In this document: one piece after another, positions 20,682-29,158 of the stretch
Layout of the letters: every line of letters starts with the position of its first letter
Position numbering within the stretch: the stretch's first letter is position 1
Source: Luteimonas sp. MC1825
GTDB lineage: Bacteria; Pseudomonadota; Gammaproteobacteria; Xanthomonadales; Xanthomonadaceae
DNA: 64,000 nt
NCBI RefSeq assembly: GCF_014764385.1
Contig: NZ_CP061714.1
Location: forward strand, 2,356,001 to 2,420,000
Direction: 5' to 3'
The notes under the pieces: model-generated
Databases searched by the model: none
Told to the model about the DNA's origin: nothing
What the model saw: only the letters and a program-made list of their open reading frames with translations
Made by a program: the position numbers and the translations under genes

Positions 20682-22010
20682 TCAGGCCGCGGCGTCGTCC
20701 AGCACGGGCGCGCCAGGCACGTCCTCGATGTCGCGCGCCACCATCGCCGCGATGCCGAGGTCGCCGGTGACATTCACCGTGGTGCGGCACATGTCGAGGA
20801 AATGGTTGACGCCCAGCACTAGGCCGATGCCTTCCGGTGGCACGCCGACCATGGCGCAGATCAGCGCCACCACCGGCAGCGAGCCGGATGGCACGCCCGC
20901 GGTGCCGATGCCGCCGAGGATGCACACCAGCATCACCACCACCTGCTGGCCGATGCCGAGCTCGACGCCGAAGAACTGCGCCAGGAAGATCACGGTCACG
21001 CCTTCGAACAGCGCGGTGCCGTTCTGGTTGGCGGTGGCGCCGATGGTCAGCACGAAGCGCGACACCGCCCTGGGCAGCTTGAGCTGGGTATCGGCCACGT
21101 GCAGCGCGGTCGGCAGCGTCGCGTTGCTGGACGCGGTGCTGAAGGCCATCAGCATCGCTTCCTGCACGCCCTTGAAGAAGCGCAGCGGCGAATAGCCACC
21201 GACGAACTTCAGCGCCAGCGAATAGACCACCAGCATGTGGATGGCCAGCGCGCCCACGACCACCAGCACGTAGGCGCCCAGGCGCAACAGCAGGTCCCAG
21301 CCGAACAGCGCGGCGAGGTTGAACATGAAGCAGAACACCGCATAGGGCGCGAGCCGGATGACCAGGCCGATCAGCGTCATCGAGACTTCGAAGATGCCCT
21401 CGATGCCGCGTCGCAGCGTGCGGATCGCGGGGCTGTCGGGGCTCATGACGATACCGATGCCGAACATCAGCGCGAAGAACATCAGCGCCAGGATGCTGGC
21501 ATTGCTGGAGGCCGCGTCAACGATGTTCTGCGGCACGATGTCGAGCAGCATCTGCACGCCGGTGGGCTGCTCGCTGCTGTCGCGCACGATCGCAGCGGCC
21601 CGCTCGGCGCCCTCGCTGAGCAGGCGCTGCGCGAGTTCCGGGTCGACGCCGTCGCCGGGGCGGAACAGGTTGACCATCACCAGGCCGAGCACTACGGCGA
21701 TGCCGGACAGCAGCACGGTGCAGGCCAGCGTGCGCCAGCCGATGCGACCCAGCGAACGGATGTCGCCCATCTCCGACACGCCCACCACCAGCGCCGAGAA
21801 CAGCAACGGCACGATCATCATGAAGATCAGGCTGAGGAACAGCGTGGAGAACGGCTGCGTGACGTAGCGCGTGAACGCCTGCACCCAGCCGGCGTCGGCG
21901 CCGAAACCGTAGTGGGCGACGAGGCCGGCGCCCAGGCCGGCGACAAAGCCGATGGCGATCTTCCAGTGCAGCGGCATGCGTTGCCTGGCAGGCGCGTTCG
22001 ACTCGGTCAT
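20682..22010 (-). CDS. Dicarboxylate/amino acid:cation symporter (DAACS/SDF family)
   Basis: This 442-residue membrane protein belongs to the GltP/DctA family, which couples uptake of C4-dicarboxylates, glutamate or aspartate to H+ or Na+. About eight helices and two re-entrant loops are expected. Diagnostic motifs are the serine-rich hairpin [18 protein letters not shown], the helix-7 motif [16 protein letters not shown] and the second hairpin [19 protein letters not shown]. The substrate cannot be fixed from sequence; the TM8 region reads [18 protein letters not shown], with Asp and Arg in the substrate-binding area. The ATG at 22010 gives [21 protein letters not shown]. It is on the strand of, and between, the Bat operon and tkt. 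Confidence 0.9.
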   Translation of the reverse strand: MTESNAPARQRMPLHWKIAIGFVAGLGAGLVAHYGFGADAGWVQAFTRYVTQPFSTLFLSLIFMMIVPLLFSALVVGVSEMGDIRSLGRIGWRTLACTVLLSGIAVVLGLVMVNLFRPGDGVDPELAQRLLSEGAERAAAIVRDSSEQPTGVQMLLDIVPQNIVDAASSNASILALMFFALMFGIGIVMSPDSPAIRTLRRGIEGIFEVSMTLIGLVIRLAPYAVFCFMFNLAALFGWDLLLRLGAYVLVVVGALAIHMLVVYSLALKFVGGYSPLRFFKGVQEAMLMAFSTASSNATLPTALHVADTQLKLPRAVSRFVLTIGATANQNGTALFEGVTVIFLAQFFGVELGIGQQVVVMLVCILGGIGTAGVPSGSLPVVALICAMVGVPPEGIGLVLGVNHFLDMCRTTVNVTGDLGIAAMVARDIEDVPGAPVLDDAAA

Positions 22011-22071
22011 GCGGTGGTTCCGGAGTGGCTGGACCGTCCGAGCTTAACAAAGCGCGCCCGGCACGCCCGGA

Positions 22072-23736
22072 TCACGAGGGATACAGCGGCGGCAAGTCGG
22101 CATCGGCCGGCGTCGATGCCGTCTGCCAGCGCGCGCCGGCGGCGAATGCGGCTCGCACCGCCGTGCGTGCACTTGCGGCATCGCCGCCGCCCCAGCGCGC
22201 CTGCTGAAGCAGCGCGATGGCGGCGCGTTGCGGACCGGGTTCGATGCGGTCGGCAAGTGCGTCGAGGTCCGCGGCCGGCGGCGTGGCGAACGCGCACAGG
22301 GCATGTGCCACGTCACCGAGATCGCCGGTGTCGAGTGCCCGGCGCAGGGCGCGCGGCGTGGCGGACGGCGTGTGCCCGGCGGTTGCCGCAACGCGCGTCG
22401 ACGCGTCCGTCGCAACGCCGGCCGCCCGCTGCCGCTGCTGCAGCGCCCAGCCCAGCGTGACCAGCCACAGCAGCGCGAACGCGACCGTGGCCAGGGCCCA
22501 GGCGCGCACTTCGCCCTGGACGCCCGGCACGCGCACCCAGGGGTCGCCGTCGCCCGGCGCCGGAGCGGCGGCGACGGCTGCGCCGTCCGCATCGGCGCGC
22601 GCGCCCGGCGCGGGCGCCACGTCGAGCGTGAGGTCGGGCAGCACTGCTTCGCGTGCCTGGCCGGATGCGACGTCCCACCAGGCGATGGTCGGGGCGACCA
22701 CGCGCATGCGCCCGTCGCGCGCGGGCAGCACCGAGAAGCGTCGCAGCAGGCGCACGTGCGGGCGGCCGTCGCGCACGGTTTCATCCACCTGCGCGGGCTC
22801 GGCGAACACCTGCGCGCCCTGGTCGGCATCCACGGTAGGCGCCGCCAGCTGTGCGGCCATCGCACCGTCGGCGACGATCTCGAGTTCGACCGTGGTGGCA
22901 TCGCCCACGCGCGCGGTGCGTGGCGGATCCACCCAGCGCATCGACAGCGCACGCAGCGGCAGCCACGGCCGCGGCGCCGTGGCCGGCATGGCGCGGACAT
23001 CGAGGGTGATGTCCGGGCCGCGCGCCGACAGCGCGCGCTGGCCGTCGCTGAAGATGTCGTCGAACAGGTTGCCGACACCGCGCCCTTCGAAGCGCGCGCC
23101 GGGCAGCACCAGTGCGCCGCTGCGCTCGGGCAGCAGCAGGTAGCGGCGCTCGACCACGGTGTAGCGGCGGCCACCGATATCGCGGTTGTACTGCACGTCG
23201 CTGCCCACGCGCTGCAGCGAAGCGCCCTCCGGCGGTGGCAGGTCGAGCTGGCCGGAAATCAGCTGCGTGGCGTAGTACAGGCGCAAGGTGTAGCCGACCG
23301 CCTGCTGCACGTACGGCGCGGGCGCATCGACCTCGGCTTCGATGAACACGTTGCCGCGCGCGCGCGCCGGGGCCGCAGCGGCCACCACCGACAACGCCAG
23401 CGGCACGGTGCGTTCGCTGCCGACGCGCAGTGCCGGCACGGTCAGGCTGCCCGCGCGCTGCGGTTCCAGCGCCACGGCGAACAGCATGCGCGACACCTGT
23501 TGGCCGGCGCGGCGTTCGAACAGCTGCCTGCTGGCGTGCTGGCTCAGCGCGAAGTCGGCGGCCAGCGGCGCGTAGTCCGGCTGGCCGCCGCCGTCGGTCT
23601 CGATGTTGAGGGTGACGGTCTCGCCAAGCGCGACGCGGTCGCGGTCGAGCCACGCGCGCACCTCGGCGTGTGCGAGCACCGGCAGCAGGCCAAGCAGGAA
23701 GGCGAGCATCCAGCGCGCGCGGATCATCGTGTGCAT
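22072..23736 (-). CDS. batD: BatD-like protein, last gene of the Bat operon
   Basis: The 554-residue protein is the BatD (oxygen tolerance) component. It has a signal peptide (MHTMIRARWMLAFLLGLLPV, ending AHA), then tandem immunoglobulin-like beta domains (EVRAWLDRDRVALGETVTL and YTVVERRYLLLPERSGALVLPG). A membrane helix (WALATVAFALLWLVTLGWALQ, about 430-450) follows, and then a cytoplasmic helical tail. Most of the mass is thus periplasmic. The ATG at 23736 lies 4 bases beyond the stop of the VWA-TPR gene. Bat proteins are linked to aerotolerance and envelope stress in other bacteria, but their biochemical role is unsettled. Confidence 0.85.
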   Translation of the reverse strand: MHTMIRARWMLAFLLGLLPVLAHAEVRAWLDRDRVALGETVTLNIETDGGGQPDYAPLAADFALSQHASRQLFERRAGQQVSRMLFAVALEPQRAGSLTVPALRVGSERTVPLALSVVAAAAPARARGNVFIEAEVDAPAPYVQQAVGYTLRLYYATQLISGQLDLPPPEGASLQRVGSDVQYNRDIGGRRYTVVERRYLLLPERSGALVLPGARFEGRGVGNLFDDIFSDGQRALSARGPDITLDVRAMPATAPRPWLPLRALSMRWVDPPRTARVGDATTVELEIVADGAMAAQLAAPTVDADQGAQVFAEPAQVDETVRDGRPHVRLLRRFSVLPARDGRMRVVAPTIAWWDVASGQAREAVLPDLTLDVAPAPGARADADGAAVAAAPAPGDGDPWVRVPGVQGEVRAWALATVAFALLWLVTLGWALQQRQRAAGVATDASTRVAATAGHTPSATPRALRRALDTGDLGDVAHALCAFATPPAADLDALADRIEPGPQRAAIALLQQARWGGGDAASARTAVRAAFAAGARWQTASTPADADLPPLYPS

Positions 23737-23740
23737 GCGG

Positions 23741-25591
23741 TCATTTTCCTTCCGCCCGGCGGCGTTCGTGTTCGATGCGCAGGCGCGCGCGCAACAACCC
23801 ACCCGGGTCGTCGGGCACACGCTGCAGCCACGCCGCGTTGGCCTGCGCCTGCTCGCTTTCGCCGGCATCGCGCGCCTGTTCGGGTTCACCCTTGGCGTCG
23901 GCGCCGGAGGTCGCGGGGCGCCCGTCCTCGAGCGCGCGCTGCATGGCCTCGCGCTGCGCGGCATCGGCTTCGCGCTGGGCGGCCTCGGCCTTGCGCTGCT
24001 GTTCGCCTGTGCCGGTCGAAGGTGGCGGCGGTGCCTCGCCGTCGCGACGCGCAGGTGCGCTGTCGGCCGGCTCTTGCGACGCTGCGCCCTGCCCCGATGG
24101 ATCATCGGCGTCGCCCTGGCCGGCGCCCGCCTGGCCCGGCTGCGGCTTGCCGCGTTCCGGTGTGTCCTTGCCATCGCCGCGGCTGTCGCCCTTGGCGCCC
24201 GGTGGCGGCTTGCGGCGCATTGCAGCCTCCACCGCCGCCCGGTTTGCAGCCGCATCCGCCATGCCGGGCGCTGCCTTGAGCGCGGCATCGTAGGCCGCGA
24301 GCGCATCCTCGTAACGGCCAAGGCGCGCCAGCGCGTTGCCGCGGTTGTAGGCGGCGTCCGCACCGGGGAGGCGCGCGAATCCCCGCGCGGCGGCTTCGTA
24401 GTCGCCACGACGGTATGCCGCTTCGGCCTCCGCGCTGCGCGCGTGCGCGACCTGGTCCGCGCGTCGCCAGACAGTGGCTTCGACGCCGGCGCTGTCCTCG
24501 GCCGCCAGCAGTGGTGGCGGCGGCAGCGCCAGGCACAGCAGCAGCGCGACGAACACGCCGCCGCGCCGGAACGCGAGCAGCAGCAACAGCATGGCGGGCG
24601 GCAGCAGCCAGAAGCCGCCGTCCTCGCGCACGAAGGCATGTGCGGCGTCGCGCGGCCCATGCGCCATGCCGTCGCCGGTGCCGGTGCCGGTGCCGCCAAT
24701 CGTCGGTGTTGCAGCCTGATCGGCATCGCCGCTGTGCTCACCGCCGCCGATCGCGGCCAGCACGCCGGGCACGCTCTCGGACCAGGCGTGGTAACGGCCC
24801 CCGCCGGCGTCGGCGATCGCACGCAACGAAGCCACGTCCAGGCGCGCGGAGTGGATGCCGCCGTCGCGGCGGCGGTAGGCCGCACCGGCTGCGGTGCCCA
24901 TGCCGAGCACGGATACGCGATAGCCGGCGGCACGCGCGTCCGCCGCGGCGGATGTCGCCGAGCGGCTGCCGCTGCCGGCCAGCAGCAGGATGTCGCCGCG
25001 GGCGTGTCCGGACTGCGCCAGCAGGCGCTGCGCCAGCGCGATGGCGCGCGCCGGCTTGCTGCCGTCGACCGGCATCACATCCGGTGCCAGCGCGTCGAGG
25101 AACACCGCGACGTTGCCCGCATCGCGGGTCATCGGCGCGATCGTGTAGGCGTCGTCCGCATAAGCCACCAGCGCGACCTCGCCGGCATGCGCGCGCAGCA
25201 GTGCGTCGATGCGCGCACGCGCCTGCAGCAGCCGCGACGGCGGCAGGTCGTTGGCCAGCGTGGCGCTCGAGAGGTCGAGGGCGATCACCAGAGGCGCGCC
25301 GCCAGCCTGCAGCGGCTGCGCCGAGCTGCGCCAGCTCGGACCGGCCAGCGCCAGCACCAGCAGCGCGCAGCCGGCCAGCACCAGCCAGCCCCCGCCCCAC
25401 GCGCCGCGGCCGCGCGCACCCGCGTCAAGCAGGTGCGGCAGCAGGTGCGGATCGACGGCCGTGCGCCAGCTGCTGCGCCGACGCTGGCGCGCACGCCACG
25501 CCCATGCCAGCAGTGGCAACAGCAGCAGTGCCAGCAGCCACACAGGGCGCAGGAACTGCACGGCCTGCAGCGGTGACAGCAGGGCCGTCAC
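23741..25591 (-). CDS. VWA-TPR fusion membrane protein (BatB+BatC)
   Basis: One 616-residue chain joins BatB and BatC. It has two N-terminal helices (about 15-35 and 68-85), a von Willebrand A domain (about 98-280), two more helices (about 333-372), TPR repeats (AAYRRGDYEAAARGFARLPG, AAYNRGNALARLGRYEDALA; about 395-450) and a long charged, disordered tail. The VWA metal site is degraded: DLSSA (106-110) replaces DxSxS, and the TDG segment reads LLLAGSGS, without Asp. The GTG at 25591 shares GTGA with the batA stop, deciding the start. The domain likely binds partners without metal, unlike BatA. Confidence 0.85.
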   Translation of the reverse strand: MTALLSPLQAVQFLRPVWLLALLLLPLLAWAWRARQRRRSSWRTAVDPHLLPHLLDAGARGRGAWGGGWLVLAGCALLVLALAGPSWRSSAQPLQAGGAPLVIALDLSSATLANDLPPSRLLQARARIDALLRAHAGEVALVAYADDAYTIAPMTRDAGNVAVFLDALAPDVMPVDGSKPARAIALAQRLLAQSGHARGDILLLAGSGSRSATSAAADARAAGYRVSVLGMGTAAGAAYRRRDGGIHSARLDVASLRAIADAGGGRYHAWSESVPGVLAAIGGGEHSGDADQAATPTIGGTGTGTGDGMAHGPRDAAHAFVREDGGFWLLPPAMLLLLLAFRRGGVFVALLLCLALPPPPLLAAEDSAGVEATVWRRADQVAHARSAEAEAAYRRGDYEAAARGFARLPGADAAYNRGNALARLGRYEDALAAYDAALKAAPGMADAAANRAAVEAAMRRKPPPGAKGDSRGDGKDTPERGKPQPGQAGAGQGDADDPSGQGAASQEPADSAPARRDGEAPPPPSTGTGEQQRKAEAAQREADAAQREAMQRALEDGRPATSGADAKGEPEQARDAGESEQAQANAAWLQRVPDDPGGLLRARLRIEHERRRAEGK

Positions 25592-26607
25592 GCGGGTCGC
25601 CTCCGCCGCCACGCCAGCGGCAGGGCCAGCAGGCCGCAGCACAACGCGGCCGCCAGCGGCCACACGTAGCGCTCCAGGCGCGGGCGCAGCGCCTCGCCCG
25701 GATGTTCGATGGGTTCCAGCTGGTCGATCTCGGCGTAGATCTGCGCCAACGACTCGGTGTCCGCGGCGCGAAAGCTGCGGCCCCCGGTCATGTCGGCGAT
25801 CCGCACCAGCGTGGCCTCGTCGATCTCGTTGCCCCCGGACGGCAGGCGAAAGCCGAACACCGACAACGCTTCACCGTCGCCCCCGAAGGCGATGGTGTGG
25901 ATGCGCACATCCTCGTCGGCGGCGATGCCGGCGGCCTTCAGGGGGTCGAGCATGCCGGCGGTGTTGACCCCATCGGTAAGCAGGACCAGCACGCGCTGTC
26001 CTTCGCGCTGCGCCTGCAGGCGCTTCACTCCCAGACCGATGGCGTCGCCGATGGCGGTCTCGCGCCCGGCGAGCGCCACCACGGTATCGGCGAGCTGTTC
26101 GCGCACGCTGGCGAGGTCGGTGGTCGGCGGCGCCAGCGCATAGGCGCTGCGCCCGAACACCAGCAGGCCGACGCGGTCGTCATGGCGTCGCTCGAGGAAG
26201 TCGGCGATCACTGCCTTGGCGGCGGTGAGGCGATCGACAACGTCGCCACCCAGCAGCATGTCGCGCTCGCCCATGCTCGCCGACAGGTCGACCGCGAGCA
26301 CCAGCTCGCGGCCCACATCCGGCGGCTGCACCGCCTCGCCCCAGGCCATTGGACGCGCGGCGGCCACGCACAGCAGCGCCCAGCCCAGCCAGGCCAGTGC
26401 GGGCACGCGGGTGCCGGTTCCGCCCGCATGCGTCGCAGCACCGGCCAGCTCGCGCACGCGCGCGGACCACGGCACGCGCAGCGCCGGACCGGCATCGGGC
26501 AGCGGCGGCACCAGGCGGCGGACGAGCCAGGGCAGCGGCAGCACGAGCAGCATCCACGGCCAGTCGAAACCGGCGAACGCGGGCCAGAGGCTTGCCAGCG
26601 CGTTCAC
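25588..26607 (-). CDS. batA: VWA domain membrane protein BatA
   Basis: The 339-residue protein has N-terminal helices (FDWPWMLLVLPLPWLVRRLV and ALAWLGWALLCVAAARPMAW), a von Willebrand A domain and a C-terminal helix (YVWPLAAALCCGLLALPLAW). The metal site is intact: LAVDLSASMGERD gives DxSxS, GRETAIGDAIGLG gives the Thr, and VLLTDGVNTAG gives the Asp. It should present a metal-dependent adhesion surface to the periplasm or cytoplasm and partner the next VWA protein. The start GTG at 26607 overlaps the previous stop as GTGA; the next gene begins the same way at its own 3' end. Confidence 0.88.
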   Translation of the reverse strand: MNALASLWPAFAGFDWPWMLLVLPLPWLVRRLVPPLPDAGPALRVPWSARVRELAGAATHAGGTGTRVPALAWLGWALLCVAAARPMAWGEAVQPPDVGRELVLAVDLSASMGERDMLLGGDVVDRLTAAKAVIADFLERRHDDRVGLLVFGRSAYALAPPTTDLASVREQLADTVVALAGRETAIGDAIGLGVKRLQAQREGQRVLVLLTDGVNTAGMLDPLKAAGIAADEDVRIHTIAFGGDGEALSVFGFRLPSGGNEIDEATLVRIADMTGGRSFRAADTESLAQIYAEIDQLEPIEHPGEALRPRLERYVWPLAAALCCGLLALPLAWRRRRPA

Positions 26608-27059
26608 TTGCGACCCTCCATCCATGCGAGAAAGCGCGCCCGTGCAGTGCGTCGCAGTGTGTCCACGGCAACCGGATCCGCATCGCGCCGGAACGGGCCG
26701 TCGACCAGCAGCGCGGCGTCATCGCCGGAGAAGCGCGGCGCGGCGTCATCGGCATCGAGGAATGCGAGCCAGGCGTCGCCCTGCAGGCGATCGGCGGCCG
26801 GGTCACGCAGGCGTGCGGCGCGGCGCAACAGTTCTGACATCGCTGCGATCTCCTGGGCCGGGCCGACCGCGGCGGCCACGGCCAGGTCGAACGCCTGTTC
26901 GTGACGCCGGCGGCGACGGATCCGCCGCCAGCGCCAGGCCAGGAGCGCGAGCAGTGCCAGTGCGACGACCGCCATGACCATCCACCAACCGGGTGCGGGC
27001 GGCCACCACGCGGGGGCGGACGAGGGGTGGATATCGCGCAGCGGCAGTGCGTCCTGCAT
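26604..27059 (-). CDS. DUF4381 domain protein of the Bat operon
   Basis: The 151-residue protein has one membrane helix near its N-terminus (WWMVMAVVALALLALLAWRW, about 25-45), a basic stop-transfer segment ([11 protein letters not shown]) and a cytoplasmic helical domain. The latter contains AMSELLRRAARLRDPAADRLQGDAW cut by short loops. This matches DUF4381, regularly found between DUF58 and BatA genes. The function is unknown; a scaffolding role is inferred from its fixed place. The ATG at 27059 shares one base with the DUF58 stop; a GTG at 27062 would instead give the GTGA overlap used elsewhere in this operon. Confidence 0.8.
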   Translation of the reverse strand: MQDALPLRDIHPSSAPAWWPPAPGWWMVMAVVALALLALLAWRWRRIRRRRRHEQAFDLAVAAAVGPAQEIAAMSELLRRAARLRDPAADRLQGDAWLAFLDADDAAPRFSGDDAALLVDGPFRRDADPVAVDTLRRTARARFLAWMEGRK

Positions 27060-28027
27060 CACGCGCTCCTCGCCACCCGGGCGGGCAACGCCAGCCAGGC
27101 GTCGCTTTCGTCGGCGGTGGACAGGCGCAAGGCGCGCACGCCGCGCCCGGTCAGGGTGGCGATGGTCTGCTCGACCCCGCCGTCGAAGGCCAGGCGCCAG
27201 CGGTCGCGTTCGCCGTTGTTGCCGAGGTCGAGCTCGATGCGGGCGCGGCGCGCGCTGTCGGACGCAGCGGCGCCGACTTGCGCTGCGATCGTCGACGCCA
27301 CCGAGAACGCGAGCATTCCGCGCGGCGGCTCCATCTCGAGCGGATCGGTGAGCAGCAGCACCAGCACCTCGTGGTGCGCCGCGAGCGCAGGCCAGCGCTG
27401 TTCCGGGACGGCGGCCACGCTGGCGGGATCGGCCAGCACCAGCAGTCGCGAGCCCGGACGCAGCAGGCGCCGGGCGTGGTCGAGCGCGACGTCCAGCCCC
27501 GCGTCATCCGGTGGTGGCGTCGAATACCAGCGCACCAGCGCGTCGAGGACGCGCAGCGCGCCGCGCGGGCCGGACGCGGGCGGCACCGGAGGTTCCGACA
27601 TGCTGCCGCGCAGCGCGGCCACACGATCGCCGTCGCGCACCGCGCGCCACGCCGCCAACGCCCCCGCGCGCGCCGCCTGCACCGACTTGAAGCGCACCCG
27701 CGTGCCGAAATACAGCGCCGGCGACGTGTCGGCGACCAGCAGCGTCAGCCGCTCGCGTTCGGCCTGGAACAGCTTGGTATGCGGCTTGCCGCTGCGCGCG
27801 GTCAGGCGCCAGTCGATGTGGCGGGCGTCGTCGCCTGCAGCGTAGGCGCGCGACTCGGCGTATTCCATGCCGCGCCCGCGCAGCGTCGAAGGCGCGGGAC
27901 CGGCCACGCCGGCCGCGCCGCGCCGAGCGGTGACGCGCGCCTGCGCGATGCCGCGCAGGCCGATCAGCTCGGCCAACGACGGCGTGATGCCATCGCCTCC
28001 GGTTGCGGTGGCGGCCTGGTTGCTCAC
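27059..28027 (-). CDS. DUF58 domain protein of the Bat operon
   Basis: The 322-residue protein carries the DUF58 signature GMEYAESRAYAAGDDARHIDWRLTAR within a fold related to von Willebrand A domains. The later segments LLVADTSPALYFGTRVRFKS, LLVLADPASVAA and VLLLTDPLEMEPP agree. No membrane helix is obvious in the first 60 residues, so it is probably cytoplasmic, working with the MoxR ATPase encoded just upstream. The start is GTG at 28027, overlapping the moxR stop as GTGA. DUF58-MoxR pairs are thought to act as chaperone-like modules that mature a partner; the target here is unknown. Confidence 0.87.
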   Translation of the reverse strand: MSNQAATATGGDGITPSLAELIGLRGIAQARVTARRGAAGVAGPAPSTLRGRGMEYAESRAYAAGDDARHIDWRLTARSGKPHTKLFQAERERLTLLVADTSPALYFGTRVRFKSVQAARAGALAAWRAVRDGDRVAALRGSMSEPPVPPASGPRGALRVLDALVRWYSTPPPDDAGLDVALDHARRLLRPGSRLLVLADPASVAAVPEQRWPALAAHHEVLVLLLTDPLEMEPPRGMLAFSVASTIAAQVGAAASDSARRARIELDLGNNGERDRWRLAFDGGVEQTIATLTGRGVRALRLSTADESDAWLALPARVARSA

Positions 28028-29016
28028 GGCAGCGGCACGTGCTGCAGCAGTTCCTGCACCAGGCGCTCACCGTCCCAGCCCTCGGCCGTCGCCTCGTAGC
28101 TGGGCAGCACGCGGTGGCGCAGCACGTCGGGCGCGACCGCGCGCACGTCGTCGGGGGTCACGAAATCACGCCCCGCCAGCCAGGCATGCGCACGCGCACA
28201 GCGTTCCAGCGCGATCGAACCGCGCGGGCTCGCGCCCCAGGCGATGCGCCGCGCCAGCGCCGCGTCGTAGCGCTCCGCGCTGCGCGAGGCGAGCACCAGC
28301 TCGATCAGATAGCGCTCCAGCGCAGGCGCCATGTGCAGGTCGAGCACGGCATTGCGGGCGGCGAAGATGTCATCGGCGGGTATGCGGCCCGTCGTGGGGG
28401 CCACGTGCTGCAGCGTCGCGCGGGCGCGTTCGCGCGCCAGGCGCAGGATGCCCGCCTCCGCCTGCACTTCCGGATAGCCGACGCGCACGTGCATCAGGAA
28501 CCGGTCGAGCTGCGCTTCCGGCAGCGGGAACGTGCCCTCCTGTTCGATCGGATTCTGCGTGGCCATCACCAGGAACAGCGGCGGCAGCGCATAGGTCTGC
28601 CGGCCCACGGTGACCTGGCGCTCGCCCATCGCCTCGAGCAGTGCCGACTGCACCTTGGCCGGCGCCCGGTTGACCTCGTCGGCGAGCAGCAGCGAATGGA
28701 AGATCGGCCCGGGCTGGAACTCGAAGCGGCCGTCCTGCGGTCGCCACACCTCGGTACCGGTGAGGTCCGCCGGGAGCAGGTCGGGCGTGAACTGCACGCG
28801 CGCGAAGTCGGCCTCGATGCGCGCGGCCAGCGCTCGGATGGCGCTGGTCTTGGCCAGTCCCGGCGCGCCTTCGACCAGCAGGTGGCCATCGGCGAGGAGC
28901 GCGATCAGCAGGCGTTCAACCAGCGCCGCCTGGCCGATGATCTCGTGCGTGAGCGCATCGCGCAGGGCGGTGAAGACGCCATGCAGGCGGGGGATCTCGT
29001 CGTTGGGCGTGTCCAT
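28024..29016 (-). CDS. moxR: MoxR family AAA+ ATPase
   Basis: MoxR ATPases are AAA+ machines that remodel VWA-containing partners. The 330-residue protein has Walker A LLVEGAPGLAKTSAIRAL, Walker B LLLADEVNRAPAKVQSALLE, sensor 1 FLVMATQNPIEQEGTFPLPEAQLDRF and a C-terminal lid containing ASPRGSIALERCARAHAWLAGRDFVTPDDV. The ATG at 29016 (MDTPNDEIPRLHGVFTALR) fits the family start. It is the first gene of the six-gene Bat operon. A possible promoter, TTGAAC (29084-29079) and CAAACT (29059-29054), has a 19-base spacer and is weak. Confidence 0.94.
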   Translation of the reverse strand: MDTPNDEIPRLHGVFTALRDALTHEIIGQAALVERLLIALLADGHLLVEGAPGLAKTSAIRALAARIEADFARVQFTPDLLPADLTGTEVWRPQDGRFEFQPGPIFHSLLLADEVNRAPAKVQSALLEAMGERQVTVGRQTYALPPLFLVMATQNPIEQEGTFPLPEAQLDRFLMHVRVGYPEVQAEAGILRLARERARATLQHVAPTTGRIPADDIFAARNAVLDLHMAPALERYLIELVLASRSAERYDAALARRIAWGASPRGSIALERCARAHAWLAGRDFVTPDDVRAVAPDVLRHRVLPSYEATAEGWDGERLVQELLQHVPLP

Positions 29017-29112
29017 GGGCGACCGGGGGACGGCGCGGGCTGCGCCAGGGTGCAGTTTGACCACTCCGGCCCGACTTGGTTCAAGCGTGGACACGCCCCC
29101 CCACTGAAACGC

Positions 29113-29136
29113 CGACGGGGCCCGAAGGCCCCGTCG
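29113..29136 (-). terminator. Intrinsic terminator of the pil operon
   Basis: A perfect 10-bp stem (CGACGGGGCC / GGCCCCGTCG) has a CGAA loop, read as stable TTCG on the minus strand. It lies 23 bases after the pilQ stop and just before the Bat operon. A short T-stretch follows, so termination is likely but may be partial. Confidence 0.75.
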
Positions 29137-29158
29137 TTGACGCGTCTGGAATCGCCGC

